Source: JBCDBD01 sp039184335 (GTDB lineage: Bacteria > Bacteroidota > Bacteroidia > Flavobacteriales > Flavobacteriaceae). Taken from it: DNA of 64,000 nt. The position numbers and the translations under genes were made by a program. The stretch lies in assembly GCA_039184335.1 (NCBI GenBank), contig JBCDBD010000007.1, forward strand, positions 1 through 64,000. The letters run 5' to 3'. Positions 22,461 to 31,493 of the stretch are shown in pieces. The notes beneath the pieces are model-generated. The model was not told where the DNA came from, did no database searches, and saw only the letters and a program-made list of their open reading frames with translations. Each line of letters starts with the position of its first letter. Position 1 is the stretch's first letter.

Positions 22461-24978
22461 TTTCAGAATGAAGGTTTTGCTTACCTAAAGAGAGCATATT
22501 GGCAAAGAGTTTGTAGGCACCGGGCACACCTGCGGGCAACTCCCGAAAGAAACTGAGTCCTGTATAGATATAATTTCCCTTTCCATAGGGTGCCACCAAA
22601 AGGCTTCCTTGTTTTGGGGATTCATCTTTATCGTTCATGGACAGGATGGGGGTAAATTGATTCGACCACTCATTGGGAAAGTAAAGTCCACGTTCTTGCA
22701 CCCAACCATCAAAGTCCTTCGGCTGTATGATATTTGGAAAGTTTACCAGCGCATGGTCTTCCGCCAAAATTTTGACTTTCGCATTTTCATTGGTCACTCG
22801 ATCCCTTGATATTTTTAAGGGATAAGGTGCGATATTTTCAAATTGGGCATTCCAACGGCCAGCTGTGTTGTACTGTACGATCATGTTACCCCCATTTTCA
22901 ACATAGTCCAGCAGATGGGATTGCTTAAATTTAAGCTGCTCTATGACGTTGTAGGCCCGAATGCCAAGCACTATGGCATCATATTTTTTTAGACTGCCTT
23001 CTTCGATGGTCGATACGTCAATGGTATGTACTTGATAACCGATCTGCTCAAGACTTTCTGGTACCTTATCCCCGGCTCCTACGATGTACCCAATATGTTC
23101 CCCGCTTTTTTCGATGTTCAATCGAACAACCTTTGATAAAGCAGGGAGCAATACCGATTGTTTTGGTATATGGTCATAGTTGATTTCAACCAGTTCTTTG
23201 GTATACGTTTGTCCAGCAATTTCTATCACGGGTGCAATAGTACCCTGATTTTCATTTCCAGGGGGTTGTACTTCAAAAAATACGGTTTGGACATCACCCT
23301 TTTGGGGGATTGAAAAATTTACTGTTTCTGGATACACCTTCCAGCCTTCAGGGTGATTCAGTTTCACCTGTCCCTGAACGTTATTTTTCCCGGCTTTTAT
23401 CAAGACAGGAACCTGTTTTGGGGTATTGTCGGCAAAAATGAACACCTCATCGGCAATGGAGGCGGTCACCTGGGGCAGAACCACAAAGGGTTCGTACAAT
23501 TCGCCTTTGTCAGGTTTTGAATAGCGATAGATTACCGGCTTGTCAAATAGGATGGGGGTACCCCCAAAATCCAATTGAAAGTGTGCTGTAAACGCTACTG
23601 GAGTCTCAGGTCTACCAATCAAGTCGGTTTCTGAAACGCGATACATACCAAGACTTCCGTTTTCTTTCAACCAGTATGGGGCGGTAAATTCTTTTGATTT
23701 TGGAACGGACAAGTCCAAGGACAGGGTTTCTTTTTTGTTGGGCACCAGAGTTTTGTTCACCTCTAATCTGGTTGTTGTTGCTGCAATACCAACAGATTGT
23801 AGCGTAATGTCGGCACCATTGCGATTTACGGCCTCGATGTTGATGCTTGTCAATTCCCCTGGCGTGGTTGAAGCAGAAGATGTGCTGGCTTCTAAATACA
23901 GACCAGCACAGTCCAATATCAAATCTTTGAGTTGTTTTGATTTGAATTTGACCCAATGCATGTTATTACTTTTTTGTAGTAGCGAATAGGCATTGACAAG
24001 GTCTTTGAGGTGTACAGCGGGATTTTTAAAATCAAAATTTTTCTCTACTTCATATAAGATTTTACCGATTGCTTCACCTCCTTCAATTCTTGACCATGTG
24101 GTATTCACCCCATCGAAAGGATCATTCTTGACCTGTGGTAGCTCGCCCAAGATCAATTCGATATACTCACTTTCTGAACCTCTTCTCAAAACACGGCCGA
24201 AACCTTGACAAAGGTGCTGGCTACTTGCCAAAGAAGCAATTTCATTGTTGGAGAGCCCCAGTTCAGGGTAATAGACGCCAACATCCAGTTCCAACATTTT
24301 TGTTTTATCTGCTTTTTCAAAATTTTCACGGCTTCCGTAAAACCACCATGAGGTGTTGAAAAAAAGGCGTTTGGGTTGCCATGTTTCCAATTCTTTTAAT
24401 TGTTCAGGGTAGGCATTGCTATTGTTGGCCAAATTAAAGCCTTCAATGCTTAGCATGGCCGATGCCGTATGGTGCCCATGGGTGCTACCGGGTGTTCGGT
24501 GGTCAAATCTGTTGATAATGACATCAGGTTTCAGTTCACGAATGATCCTGACCACATCGGCAAGCACATCATCTTTGTCCCAAATGGCCAAGGTTTCTTC
24601 TGGGTTCTTTGAGTAACCAAAATCATTGGCTCTCGAGAATCGCTGTTCACCACCATCAACATCCCGGGCAGCCAAGAGTTCTTGAGTACGAAGTACACCC
24701 AACAACTCCCGCAATTCTGAACCGATTAGATTTTGCCCTCCATCACCACGTGTTAGTGAGATATAAGCGGTTCGGGCATGAACTTCATTTGAAAGATAGG
24801 AAATAAGCCGGGTGTTTTCATCATCAGGATGTGCCGCTACGTAAAGGGCAGTGCCCAAAAAGTTAAGTTTTTGGAGTTGATGGTAAATCGCAGTCGAAGA
24901 AGGTTTTTTAGGGGGTTGGGCATTACTCAAAGCAAATAATGCCAACATCAGAAAAAGGCTCGCGTGCAGTTTACGCAT
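22444..24978 (-). CDS. Secreted PIG-L family deacetylase, large form
   Basis: About 844 aa. Residues 1-20 are a signal peptide ending 'ALSNAQ'. Residues 35-300 are the PIG-L/LmbE domain with 'AAHPDDEN' (about 48-55) and 'PGSTHGHHTASAML' (about 155-168) supplying the zinc ligands, so it probably removes an N-acetyl or similar group from an exported sugar conjugate. The remaining 500 residues include beta-sandwich regions and a C-terminal 'LGIRAYNVIEQL' / 'GGNMIVQYNTAG' unit like a class I amidotransferase-like fold without a clear catalytic Cys. The start at 24978 fits the signal peptide better than the upstream ATG at 25032. It heads an operon with the 39-aa protein and the symporter. Confidence 0.88.
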   Translation of the reverse strand: MRKLHASLFLMLALFALSNAQPPKKPSSTAIYHQLQKLNFLGTALYVAAHPDDENTRLISYLSNEVHARTAYISLTRGDGGQNLIGSELRELLGVLRTQELLAARDVDGGEQRFSRANDFGYSKNPEETLAIWDKDDVLADVVRIIRELKPDVIINRFDHRTPGSTHGHHTASAMLSIEGFNLANNSNAYPEQLKELETWQPKRLFFNTSWWFYGSRENFEKADKTKMLELDVGVYYPELGLSNNEIASLASSQHLCQGFGRVLRRGSESEYIELILGELPQVKNDPFDGVNTTWSRIEGGEAIGKILYEVEKNFDFKNPAVHLKDLVNAYSLLQKSNNMHWVKFKSKQLKDLILDCAGLYLEASTSSASTTPGELTSINIEAVNRNGADITLQSVGIAATTTRLEVNKTLVPNKKETLSLDLSVPKSKEFTAPYWLKENGSLGMYRVSETDLIGRPETPVAFTAHFQLDFGGTPILFDKPVIYRYSKPDKGELYEPFVVLPQVTASIADEVFIFADNTPKQVPVLIKAGKNNVQGQVKLNHPEGWKVYPETVNFSIPQKGDVQTVFFEVQPPGNENQGTIAPVIEIAGQTYTKELVEINYDHIPKQSVLLPALSKVVRLNIEKSGEHIGYIVGAGDKVPESLEQIGYQVHTIDVSTIEEGSLKKYDAIVLGIRAYNVIEQLKFKQSHLLDYVENGGNMIVQYNTAGRWNAQFENIAPYPLKISRDRVTNENAKVKILAEDHALVNFPNIIQPKDFDGWVQERGLYFPNEWSNQFTPILSMNDKDESPKQGSLLVAPYGKGNYIYTGLSFFRELPAGVPGAYKLFANMLSLGKQNLHSENEIKG

Positions 24979-25134
24979 GTTATTGGTTTTACTTGGTGTT
25001 AACCAAAGATAGAAAGATTCGTACCTGGCCAATAACTTTTAGAACTTCTTTAACAAGAAGATGAAAGGTGCAGTATTATGGGCGGTGTCCTTACTTTTTT
25101 TATCATATCGATAAAAAAGAATGGGCAATACGAT

Positions 25135-26094
25135 TTAGAGGTTTAAACTATCTCGAAGTGTCACATAGCTATTGGAGTTTTGACCCCAATAAGCAGTTTT
25201 CAAGCTTTTCAGTTTGGTACCTTTCGAGATGAGCAATTTGGCATTTCGACCAAAGCCACTGGTGAATTCCTCGGTCCAACTTTCAATGGTATGCGGAAAA
25301 TCGGTTGTGAAATTAATGGTCAATTTTCGTTGCATATCCACATAATCCAGCGTATATGTGGTGATACCGTCAGAAGTGTTCAACACTGCAGAGGCCTTGA
25401 AAACTTTAGGTTCAATGTGTTTGACCCTTAAAAATTCAAGTGAAGGAACAATTTGAAATTCACCAATGGGTAAATCTTCGGGGCTGATTCGAATTTTGTT
25501 CCAAAGTTCGTTTTCCATGACCGCTTTTTCGATGTTGATCAACTGGTCGGCTTCGCCCTCAAAATAGGAATGTGACGTAAATTCGAAAGCTTCCCGGTTA
25601 TTGATCTGGGCATATACGTGACCGCACCACTCCTGTACGGATAAGCTGGTTTTCAGGGCATGCCCGTTTTTGTTTACGGGGTAAAAAGTGCTGCTCATAA
25701 TGGAGTAGGGGTAAATTCCAGTTAAGTACTTTTTAGTGGCATTTAATTTCAGCACGGGTATGTTATTGGTATTGCTTTGGTCAGCCTTTACCTGAACCTC
25801 GGGCAAAAATGGCTCGGTCACATAGATCAAGACGGCTTTGCCTTCCCGTATTTCACCATACCGTGCCTGTTCAAGATGGTATGAGGTGATTTCAGCATCG
25901 CCGGCATACCAATATTCCTTAAACTCTTTTGACAACGGTCTTTTGTTGGTAGACGCTATGGATTTTTCGATTGTCGCTGAATTTAGGGCGAGCTGTGCTG
26001 TATTTTCCTTTTGGTCTTTTTTACACCCTGACAACAAAAGGGGAATTACCGTCAAGGAATACATTATTGTCCAAAAACGAGGCCAGATTTTCAT
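25135..26094 (-). CDS. Lipoprotein of unknown function downstream of maf
   Basis: A 319-aa protein with a lipoprotein signal: 'MYSLTVIPLLLSGCKKDQKE' has a lipobox (LLSGC), so Cys24 would be lipidated. The mature part is beta-rich ('YHLEQARYGEIREGKAVLIYV', split across residues 76-96; 'FYPVNKNGHALKTSLSVQEWCGH'). It resembles flavobacterial proteins that are often named 'septum formation inhibitor Maf' only because they neighbour maf; there is no Maf domain. The function is unknown. It begins 36 bases after maf and is probably the last gene of the DUF2520-kdsC-maf operon. It has no close downstream terminator; an AT-rich hairpin at 25094-25119 is a weak candidate. Confidence 0.8.
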   Translation of the reverse strand: MKIWPRFWTIMYSLTVIPLLLSGCKKDQKENTAQLALNSATIEKSIASTNKRPLSKEFKEYWYAGDAEITSYHLEQARYGEIREGKAVLIYVTEPFLPEVQVKADQSNTNNIPVLKLNATKKYLTGIYPYSIMSSTFYPVNKNGHALKTSLSVQEWCGHVYAQINNREAFEFTSHSYFEGEADQLINIEKAVMENELWNKIRISPEDLPIGEFQIVPSLEFLRVKHIEPKVFKASAVLNTSDGITTYTLDYVDMQRKLTINFTTDFPHTIESWTEEFTSGFGRNAKLLISKGTKLKSLKTAYWGQNSNSYVTLRDSLNL

Positions 26095-26130
26095 GGGTTT
26101 GGAATTTTCATTAAAATTAGCGAAACCCCC

Positions 26131-26730
26131 TCAGCTAACCATGTCCATTAACGTTTTATAAACGAGATGTGTAGGCAGTCCGACGACATTTGTATATGAT
26201 CCATTGATTTCTTCGATACCGACCAATCCGATCCATTCCTGTATGCCATAGGCTCCCGCCTTATCAAAAGGTCTGTAGGCATTGACGTAATACGAAATCT
26301 CATCTTCAGAAAGCTTGGCAAATTTGACCTGTGTGGATTGGAATACCGTTTTTTGGGCTGTGTTCGTAGTAAGACAGACTGAAGTGATGACCTCGTGCCA
26401 ACCCCCAGATAACAGTCGAAGCATCTGTAAGGCTTCTTTTTCAGAAGATGCCTTGGCCAACGAAGTACCATTGTGCCATACCAAGGTGTCTGAGGTGATT
26501 AAGATTTCATGGGCTTGAAGCCCGTGTGTAAACATCGATGCTTTAAGTTGGGCCAGATAGCTTGGAATTTCTTCACGTTGCAATGTTTCGGGATACACTT
26601 CTTCTACAGATTTTAGCCGAATTTCAAAGGGTATGCCGAGTTCCTCAAAAAAACGCTTTCTTCGGGGTGAACCAGAAGCCAATATCAAGGTGTGGCCCGC
26701 TAGTTTTGCTGCCAAAGGGTTTTCAATCAT
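26131..26730 (-). CDS. maf: Maf-like nucleotide pyrophosphatase
   Basis: A 199-aa house-cleaning pyrophosphatase that hydrolyses noncanonical or modified nucleoside triphosphates. It carries the Maf signature 'LILASGSPRRKRFFEELG' (about residues 14-31, with the Ser-Pro-Arg-Arg motif), 'LITSDTLVWHNG' (about 101-112, catalytic Asp) and 'GAYGIQEW' near residue 158. The Gln/Asp pattern fits the YhdE-like dTTP/UTP group, although specificity is not certain. The start overlaps the kdsC stop by eight bases, so the two are coupled. Confidence 0.93.
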   Translation of the reverse strand: MIENPLAAKLAGHTLILASGSPRRKRFFEELGIPFEIRLKSVEEVYPETLQREEIPSYLAQLKASMFTHGLQAHEILITSDTLVWHNGTSLAKASSEKEALQMLRLLSGGWHEVITSVCLTTNTAQKTVFQSTQVKFAKLSEDEISYYVNAYRPFDKAGAYGIQEWIGLVGIEEINGSYTNVVGLPTHLVYKTLMDMVS

Positions 26731-27250
26731 TTTTTGAACTATAATTGCCTTCCCAATCCCCTTGTACCTTTAGCACCTGTTCAATAATATCACGCACACA
26801 ACCGTCACCCCCGTTTTTGTGTGATACATAGTCGCATATGGCCTTTACTTCTGCTACCGCATTTTGGGGGCATGTGGCCAAGGCCACAATTTGCATAGGT
26901 GGTATGTCAGGCAAATCATCGCCCATATACAGTACGTTCTCTGGTTTTATATCGTTAATATCAAGATACTCTTCCAAGGGTTCTTGTTTTAAATGTGCCC
27001 CAAGGTAAATATCGGTAACACCTAATCCTTTCAACCGATTGCGTACCCCTTCATTGGTGCCCCCTGATATCACGCAGATGTGGTACCCTTTCTGCAATGC
27101 CGTTTTTAAGGCATAACCATCTTTAACGTTCATTTTTCTGAGCATTTCGCCATCAGAGGTAATCAGTATGGAACCGTCGGTAAATACACCATCAACATCA
27201 AATACAAAGGTGGTGATGTCTTTTAAATATTCTTTATAGTTTTTTTTCAT
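26723..27250 (-). CDS. kdsC: KdsC-type HAD phosphatase (KDO-8-phosphate phosphatase)
   Basis: A 175-aa HAD-superfamily phosphatase of the C0 (capless, tetrameric) type. Motif I is 'FVFDVDGVFTDGSI' (about residues 15-28) and motif IV 'MGDDLPDIPPM' (about 115-125), with 'SGGTNEGVRNR' as motif II. It removes phosphate from KDO-8-P in lipopolysaccharide inner-core synthesis. The length matches the family. The start overlaps the DUF2520 gene by 17 bases. Placement between a DUF2520 protein and maf is usual in flavobacteria. Confidence 0.92.
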   Translation of the reverse strand: MKKNYKEYLKDITTFVFDVDGVFTDGSILITSDGEMLRKMNVKDGYALKTALQKGYHICVISGGTNEGVRNRLKGLGVTDIYLGAHLKQEPLEEYLDINDIKPENVLYMGDDLPDIPPMQIVALATCPQNAVAEVKAICDYVSHKNGGDGCVRDIIEQVLKVQGDWEGNYSSKND

Positions 27251-27998
27251 ACAATGCTAAAATAGATTGGCTTATGGTTTGGTAAATTCTTTTTTGGTGA
27301 TTATCGTTCAATTGTGAGACCTGTAAAGCCAATACATTTCGATCAGCTCTTTTGGCCGGTCCCGTTTGGGCAAGCTCAGGTTCCAACAACTTGATTTTCT
27401 CGGCAGTTTCAGCTATTAATGGTCGCAACAAATCAAAAGAAAGGTTCTTTTCTTCACACAACCGCTTACCTATTATATATAGATGGTTGGTAAAATTGTT
27501 GGTAAAAACAGCTGCAAGATGCAATCTTTTTCGCTGTTCACTGGAAATTAAATGCAAATTTTCAGACATGGTAGCAGCCAGTTCCCGTAAAACGGGCATG
27601 TCTTCTTTATATTTGGTTTCTAAACAAAGGGGGATGTCGTGATAGGAAATTGCTCTTTTCTTAGAAAACGTCTGTAATGGATAAAAAACGGCCGGTCTCT
27701 GTACAGCATGTAGTGCGTCAATAGCAATACTGCCAGAGGTATGTGCCACAATGCCCTTTTTGTTTTCGAGATGTTTGCTGACCGGCGATATGGCATCGTC
27801 ATTGACCGCGATGAGGTAGATGTCAGCATCGGTAATGGCATTGAAGTCTGTGGTGGTGTTCGCTACGTTTTGAAAATCATTGAAGGCAGCTTGGTTTCTA
27901 CCGACAAGTTGTAACACCCCAACATGTTCGTTTTGCGAAAAGGCGGTATAAAGATGAAAGGCGACATGGCCAGTACCTAAAATTACGACAGAAAGCAT
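27234..27998 (-). CDS. Rossmann-like / DUF2520 protein
   Basis: About 254 aa. The N-terminal Rossmann domain opens 'SVVILGTGHVAFHLYTAF' (the glycine-rich motif GTGHVA) and has 'ADIYLIAVNDDAI' at about residue 59. The C-terminal half (about 125-250) is the DUF2520 all-helical domain with 'HLAAVFTNNFTNHLYIIG'. This pairing resembles NADP-dependent F420-like or ketopantoate-type oxidoreductases, but no substrate is established. I chose the ATG at 27998 because it puts the Rossmann motif at the N-terminus; the frame extends to 28049. First gene of the kdsC-maf operon. Confidence 0.85.
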   Translation of the reverse strand: MLSVVILGTGHVAFHLYTAFSQNEHVGVLQLVGRNQAAFNDFQNVANTTTDFNAITDADIYLIAVNDDAISPVSKHLENKKGIVAHTSGSIAIDALHAVQRPAVFYPLQTFSKKRAISYHDIPLCLETKYKEDMPVLRELAATMSENLHLISSEQRKRLHLAAVFTNNFTNHLYIIGKRLCEEKNLSFDLLRPLIAETAEKIKLLEPELAQTGPAKRADRNVLALQVSQLNDNHQKRIYQTISQSILALYEKKL

Positions 27999-28082
27999 AC
28001 CCAAAAGTACAAATTTAGATAGGGAAGCCATTTTATAAATAATTAACAATTCTGTTCAACTTTTTGTAGAGGGCATTTTATT

Positions 28083-28110
28083 TTGAAGTTGTAAAAAGAC
28101 TGTACTTTTG
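28083..28110 (+). promoter_or_regulatory. Promoter of ccsA
   Basis: TTG (28083-28085), 17-base spacer, TACTTTTG (28103-28110), an exact TTG / TAnnTTTG match, 23 bases before the ATG at 28134. Confidence 0.75.
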
Positions 28111-28133
28111 CATGCCAAAGATGGAGGTCATTT

Positions 28134-31100
28134 ATGGTTGATTTGTTGAAGAAAACGCTCTTTTCTACGCGATTGATGGCAGTTCTCTTTCTGGTTTTTG
28201 CCACAGCAATGGCTTTTGGTACGTTCATTGAAAGTTGGTACAGTACAGAGACAGCCAGAATTTACATCTATAATGCTACTTGGTTTGAGGCCATCATGGT
28301 GTTCTTCGTCATCAATTTTGTAGGCAATATTTTTCGGTATCGATTGGTGCAATGGTCAAAATGGCCCGTATTGGCATTGCATTTATCCTGGATACTTATC
28401 ATTATCGGTGCTTTTGTGACCCGATATATCGGTTTTGAGGGCATGATGCCCATTCGCGAAGGAAACGCTGAAAATGTATTCTATTCCGATAAGACCTATT
28501 TGACCGCCTTTGTTGATGGTGAAATCGATGGACAGACCAAAAGGCGCATTTTAGAAGATGACATTTTGGTGACTGCCGAAGGCAAAAGGAGTAGTTTGCC
28601 ATGGAAATCAGATTTTAACGGCCAGCCCTTTACCATTTCATATGTTGATTTCATTCATGGTGCCAAAGAGGGATTGATTCTTGATGCGAATGGCAAAGAA
28701 TATTTAAAGATAGTGGAAGCTGGCGATGGGCAACGACATGAACACTATCTTGAAAGCGGCCAAGTGGCAAGCATACATAATGTATTATTTTCCCTCAATC
28801 GTCAGACACAGGGCGCCATAAATATTTTTTCGTCCGATGAAGGCACCTATCTGATCCAATCACCTTTTGAAGGCAGTTATATGCGTATGGCAGACCAACT
28901 TCAGGGATCAGTGGTAAAAGATAGTGTACAGCCCTTGCAACTACGTTCATTATATGCCATGGCCGGAATGCAGTTTGTAGTGCCTGACCCCGTAATAAGA
29001 GGTACTTATGGGGTGATCAAGGTAGCAGAAGACAAGATTACCGAACAGACCCAGGATGCCTTGGTGCTTTCAATTTCCTCGAACGGGGAGACTGTTGAAA
29101 GGCGATTTTTGGGAGGAAAAGGATCTTCTAATTTTTCTGAAAAATTCACGGTTGGGGGGCTAGATTTTGCGTTAGGGTATGGGTCAAAAACCTATAAACT
29201 GCCATTTCATGTGAAGTTGAACGATTTTATCGCTGAAAAATATCCTGGTACCGAAAACAGTTATTCTGCTTTCATGAGCAAGATTACCGTTGAAGATGAG
29301 CGTTCATTCGATTATGACATTTATATGAACCATGTGCTTGACCATAGGGGATATCGTTTTTTTCAATCAAGTTTTCATCCTGATGAAAAAGGGACCATTT
29401 TATCGGTCAACCATGACATGTGGGGTACTTGGATCACCTATATCGGGTACTTTCTACTTTACTTGGGCTTGATGGGTATTATGTTCTTTGGCAAGACCCG
29501 GTTCAGTGATTTGACCCTGGCCTTGGAGAAACTTAAGGCCAAAAAGGCCAATTTGACCATATGTCTTATTGTCTTGGGTCTTACAGGTATCAATGCACAG
29601 GAAACCCGAAAGACGCATGAACATAATCTTAGGCCGACACAGCATCAAGTAGATTCAGTCATTACAGCAACTGTCGTTTCGAAAATCCATGCCGCTAAAT
29701 TTGGCAAATTGGTCATTCAAGATGATGGCGGACGTATGAAACCCATAAATACATTTGCTTCAGAACTCCTGCGAAAATTGAGTTTTAGGGATACCTATAA
29801 TGATTTGAATGCAGATCAAGTGTTGTTGTCCATGATGTTGAATCCGGCGGTATGGTACAATACCGAGTTCATTGCGTTGGATAAAAAAGGTCAAAACGAT
29901 AGTTTACGCCGCATTATCGGCATTGCCGAAGGGAAAAAATACGTGAAGGTCACTGACTTTTTCGACGATAGGGGAGGCAATAAGTTACAGCCTTATTTAG
30001 AAGCTGCTTATGCCACCAATACACCGAATAAGTTTGAGCAGGATTTTAAGGATATTGATTTACGGTTAGGACTTTTGAACCGTGCACTAAGTGGAGAGAT
30101 TGTCAAGATTTTCCCACTTTTGGGCGATGAGAACAACAAATGGATTTCCGCTATTGAATTTCGGGCAGGAAACTACCAGGTATCCGATTCACTTTATGCC
30201 AATTTCATACAAAACGCTATTCCCTACTACCTGACTACACTTCAAACTGCCATAAAAACTGGCGATTATTCTGAACCTGACAAACTTTTGCAAGCCTTTT
30301 ACCAAAATCAAAAAAACCATGGAGCTGAAGTATTGCCCACAGAAGAAAAGGTAGCAACAGAAATATTTTACAATAAATTGGACATTTTCAATCGTTTGTA
30401 CAAATACTATGCATTGGTCGGGGTGTCGCTCTTTTTCATTTTAGTGTTCCGCATTTTCAAAGAACGTGAACTGTGGAAAGCGGGGACATACTTTTTTAAG
30501 GGTTTGACCATACTCTTTTTTGTTTGGCACACTGCCGGTCTTGTTTTACGATGGTATGTTTCAGGACATGCCCCTTGGAGTGATGCCTACGAAAGCATCT
30601 TATATGTCTCTTGGGCCACGATGGCTATGGGATTGGCCTTGGGAATCAAAAGAAGCGATATGACCATTGCTGCCAGTGCTTTTGTCACTTCGATGTTGTT
30701 GTGGATTGCACACCAAAGTTGGGTAGACCCTTCCATTGCTAACCTACAGCCTGTATTGGACAGCTATTGGCTGATGATCCATGTGGCAGTTATCGTGGGC
30801 AGTTATGGCCCTTTGACCGTTGGCATGATTTTGGGCGTGGTATCATTGGTTCTCATTGTTTTGACCAACGGAATGAACAAAAAGCGCATGGACATCAATT
30901 TAAAGGAACTGACCATTATTAATGAACTTGCATTGACCGTTGGCCTGATCATGTTGACCATAGGGAATTTTTTGGGCGGACAATGGGCCAATGAAAGCTG
31001 GGGTCGTTACTGGGGTTGGGATCCCAAAGAAACCTGGGCCCTGATTTCAATTATGGTATATGCTTTCGTGCTCCATATGCGTTTGGTTCCTGGGCTACGG

Positions 31101-31310
31101 GGCAGATGGACATTCAGTTTTGCCAGTATACTTGCTTTTGGTAGTATTATGATGACCTATTTTGGGGTCAACTTCTATTTGGTCGGTTTGCATAGTTATG
31201 CCAGCGGGGATCAAGTGATCACGCCATCATTTGTATGGTATACCGTTTTTGGGGTTCTGACATTGGGCGCAATCAGTCTTTGGCGTTACCGCGTCAATTA
31301 TATTAAATAG
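28134..31310 (+). CDS. ccsA: Cytochrome c biogenesis protein, ResB-CcsA fusion
   Basis: A 1058-aa polytopic membrane protein of cytochrome c maturation system II, attaching haem to CXXCH motifs of exported apocytochromes. The N-terminal third is ResB-like, with helices near residues 15-35, 48-70 and 80-100 and a large periplasmic domain up to about 430. After a helix at about 435-455 and a second periplasmic region, the C-terminal third (about 760-1058) is CcsA with the haem-binding WWD motif 'SWGRYWGWDPKETWAL' at about 955-970 and histidines in 'WIAHQSW' and 'LHSYASG'. The fusion of both subunits is normal in Bacteroidota. It has its own promoter and no downstream cotranscribed gene, since a leader RNA begins at 31356. 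Confidence 0.93.
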   Translation: MVDLLKKTLFSTRLMAVLFLVFATAMAFGTFIESWYSTETARIYIYNATWFEAIMVFFVINFVGNIFRYRLVQWSKWPVLALHLSWILIIIGAFVTRYIGFEGMMPIREGNAENVFYSDKTYLTAFVDGEIDGQTKRRILEDDILVTAEGKRSSLPWKSDFNGQPFTISYVDFIHGAKEGLILDANGKEYLKIVEAGDGQRHEHYLESGQVASIHNVLFSLNRQTQGAINIFSSDEGTYLIQSPFEGSYMRMADQLQGSVVKDSVQPLQLRSLYAMAGMQFVVPDPVIRGTYGVIKVAEDKITEQTQDALVLSISSNGETVERRFLGGKGSSNFSEKFTVGGLDFALGYGSKTYKLPFHVKLNDFIAEKYPGTENSYSAFMSKITVEDERSFDYDIYMNHVLDHRGYRFFQSSFHPDEKGTILSVNHDMWGTWITYIGYFLLYLGLMGIMFFGKTRFSDLTLALEKLKAKKANLTICLIVLGLTGINAQETRKTHEHNLRPTQHQVDSVITATVVSKIHAAKFGKLVIQDDGGRMKPINTFASELLRKLSFRDTYNDLNADQVLLSMMLNPAVWYNTEFIALDKKGQNDSLRRIIGIAEGKKYVKVTDFFDDRGGNKLQPYLEAAYATNTPNKFEQDFKDIDLRLGLLNRALSGEIVKIFPLLGDENNKWISAIEFRAGNYQVSDSLYANFIQNAIPYYLTTLQTAIKTGDYSEPDKLLQAFYQNQKNHGAEVLPTEEKVATEIFYNKLDIFNRLYKYYALVGVSLFFILVFRIFKERELWKAGTYFFKGLTILFFVWHTAGLVLRWYVSGHAPWSDAYESILYVSWATMAMGLALGIKRSDMTIAASAFVTSMLLWIAHQSWVDPSIANLQPVLDSYWLMIHVAVIVGSYGPLTVGMILGVVSLVLIVLTNGMNKKRMDINLKELTIINELALTVGLIMLTIGNFLGGQWANESWGRYWGWDPKETWALISIMVYAFVLHMRLVPGLRGRWTFSFASILAFGSIMMTYFGVNFYLVGLHSYASGDQVITPSFVWYTVFGVLTLGAISLWRYRVNYIK

Positions 31311-31321
31311 CCTTTAATAAT

Positions 31322-31350
31322 TTGATTTTCAAAAAATAATTGCATCTTTG
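31322..31350 (+). promoter_or_regulatory. Promoter of the MATE leader
   Basis: TTG (31322-31324), 18-base spacer, CATCTTTG (31343-31350), one mismatch to TAnnTTTG. It predicts a start near 31356, about ten bases before the structured leader at 31367. Confidence 0.6.
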
Positions 31351-31366
31351 CGATATTATGAAGTTA

Positions 31367-31490
31367 TAGAAATTATGTACCGTATTGCTGTGCCGGTCTT
31401 TGGCCAATACATGTAAGTTGTCGAAAGGAAGTCTTTCGACCTTTTCATTGCTAAAAGCAATTCCTTTCAACGTTCAACACATAATTTCTA
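31367..31490 (+). ncRNA. Structured leader RNA upstream of MATE (riboswitch-like candidate)
   Basis: A perfect 12-bp helix joins 31367-31378 to 31479-31490 and closes a junction with three hairpins. P2 is GTATTG/CAATAC (31382-31387 with 31405-31410) with an inner GCC/GGC. P3 is GTCGAAAG/CTTTCGAC (31420-31427 with 31433-31440, 5-nt loop). P4 is ATTGCT/AGCAAT (31447-31452 with 31456-31461). The 3' arm of the closing stem ends three bases before the MATE ATG, so it would cover the initiation region. GAAAGGAA (31423-31430) can instead pair with TTCCTTTC (31461-31468), which excludes P3. I do not recognise it as any known riboswitch class. Confidence 0.55.
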
Positions 31491-31493
31491 CAA

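Noticed and set aside
25094..25119. AT-rich hairpin CTTTTTTTATC / GATAAAAAAG between the lipoprotein and PIG-L genes
   Set aside because: The stem is nearly all A-T and no T-run follows on the transcribed strand, so it is too weak to call a terminator.
25135..26094. Naming the lipoprotein 'septum formation inhibitor Maf'
   Set aside because: It has no Maf motif; the true Maf is the adjacent gene at 26131-26730.
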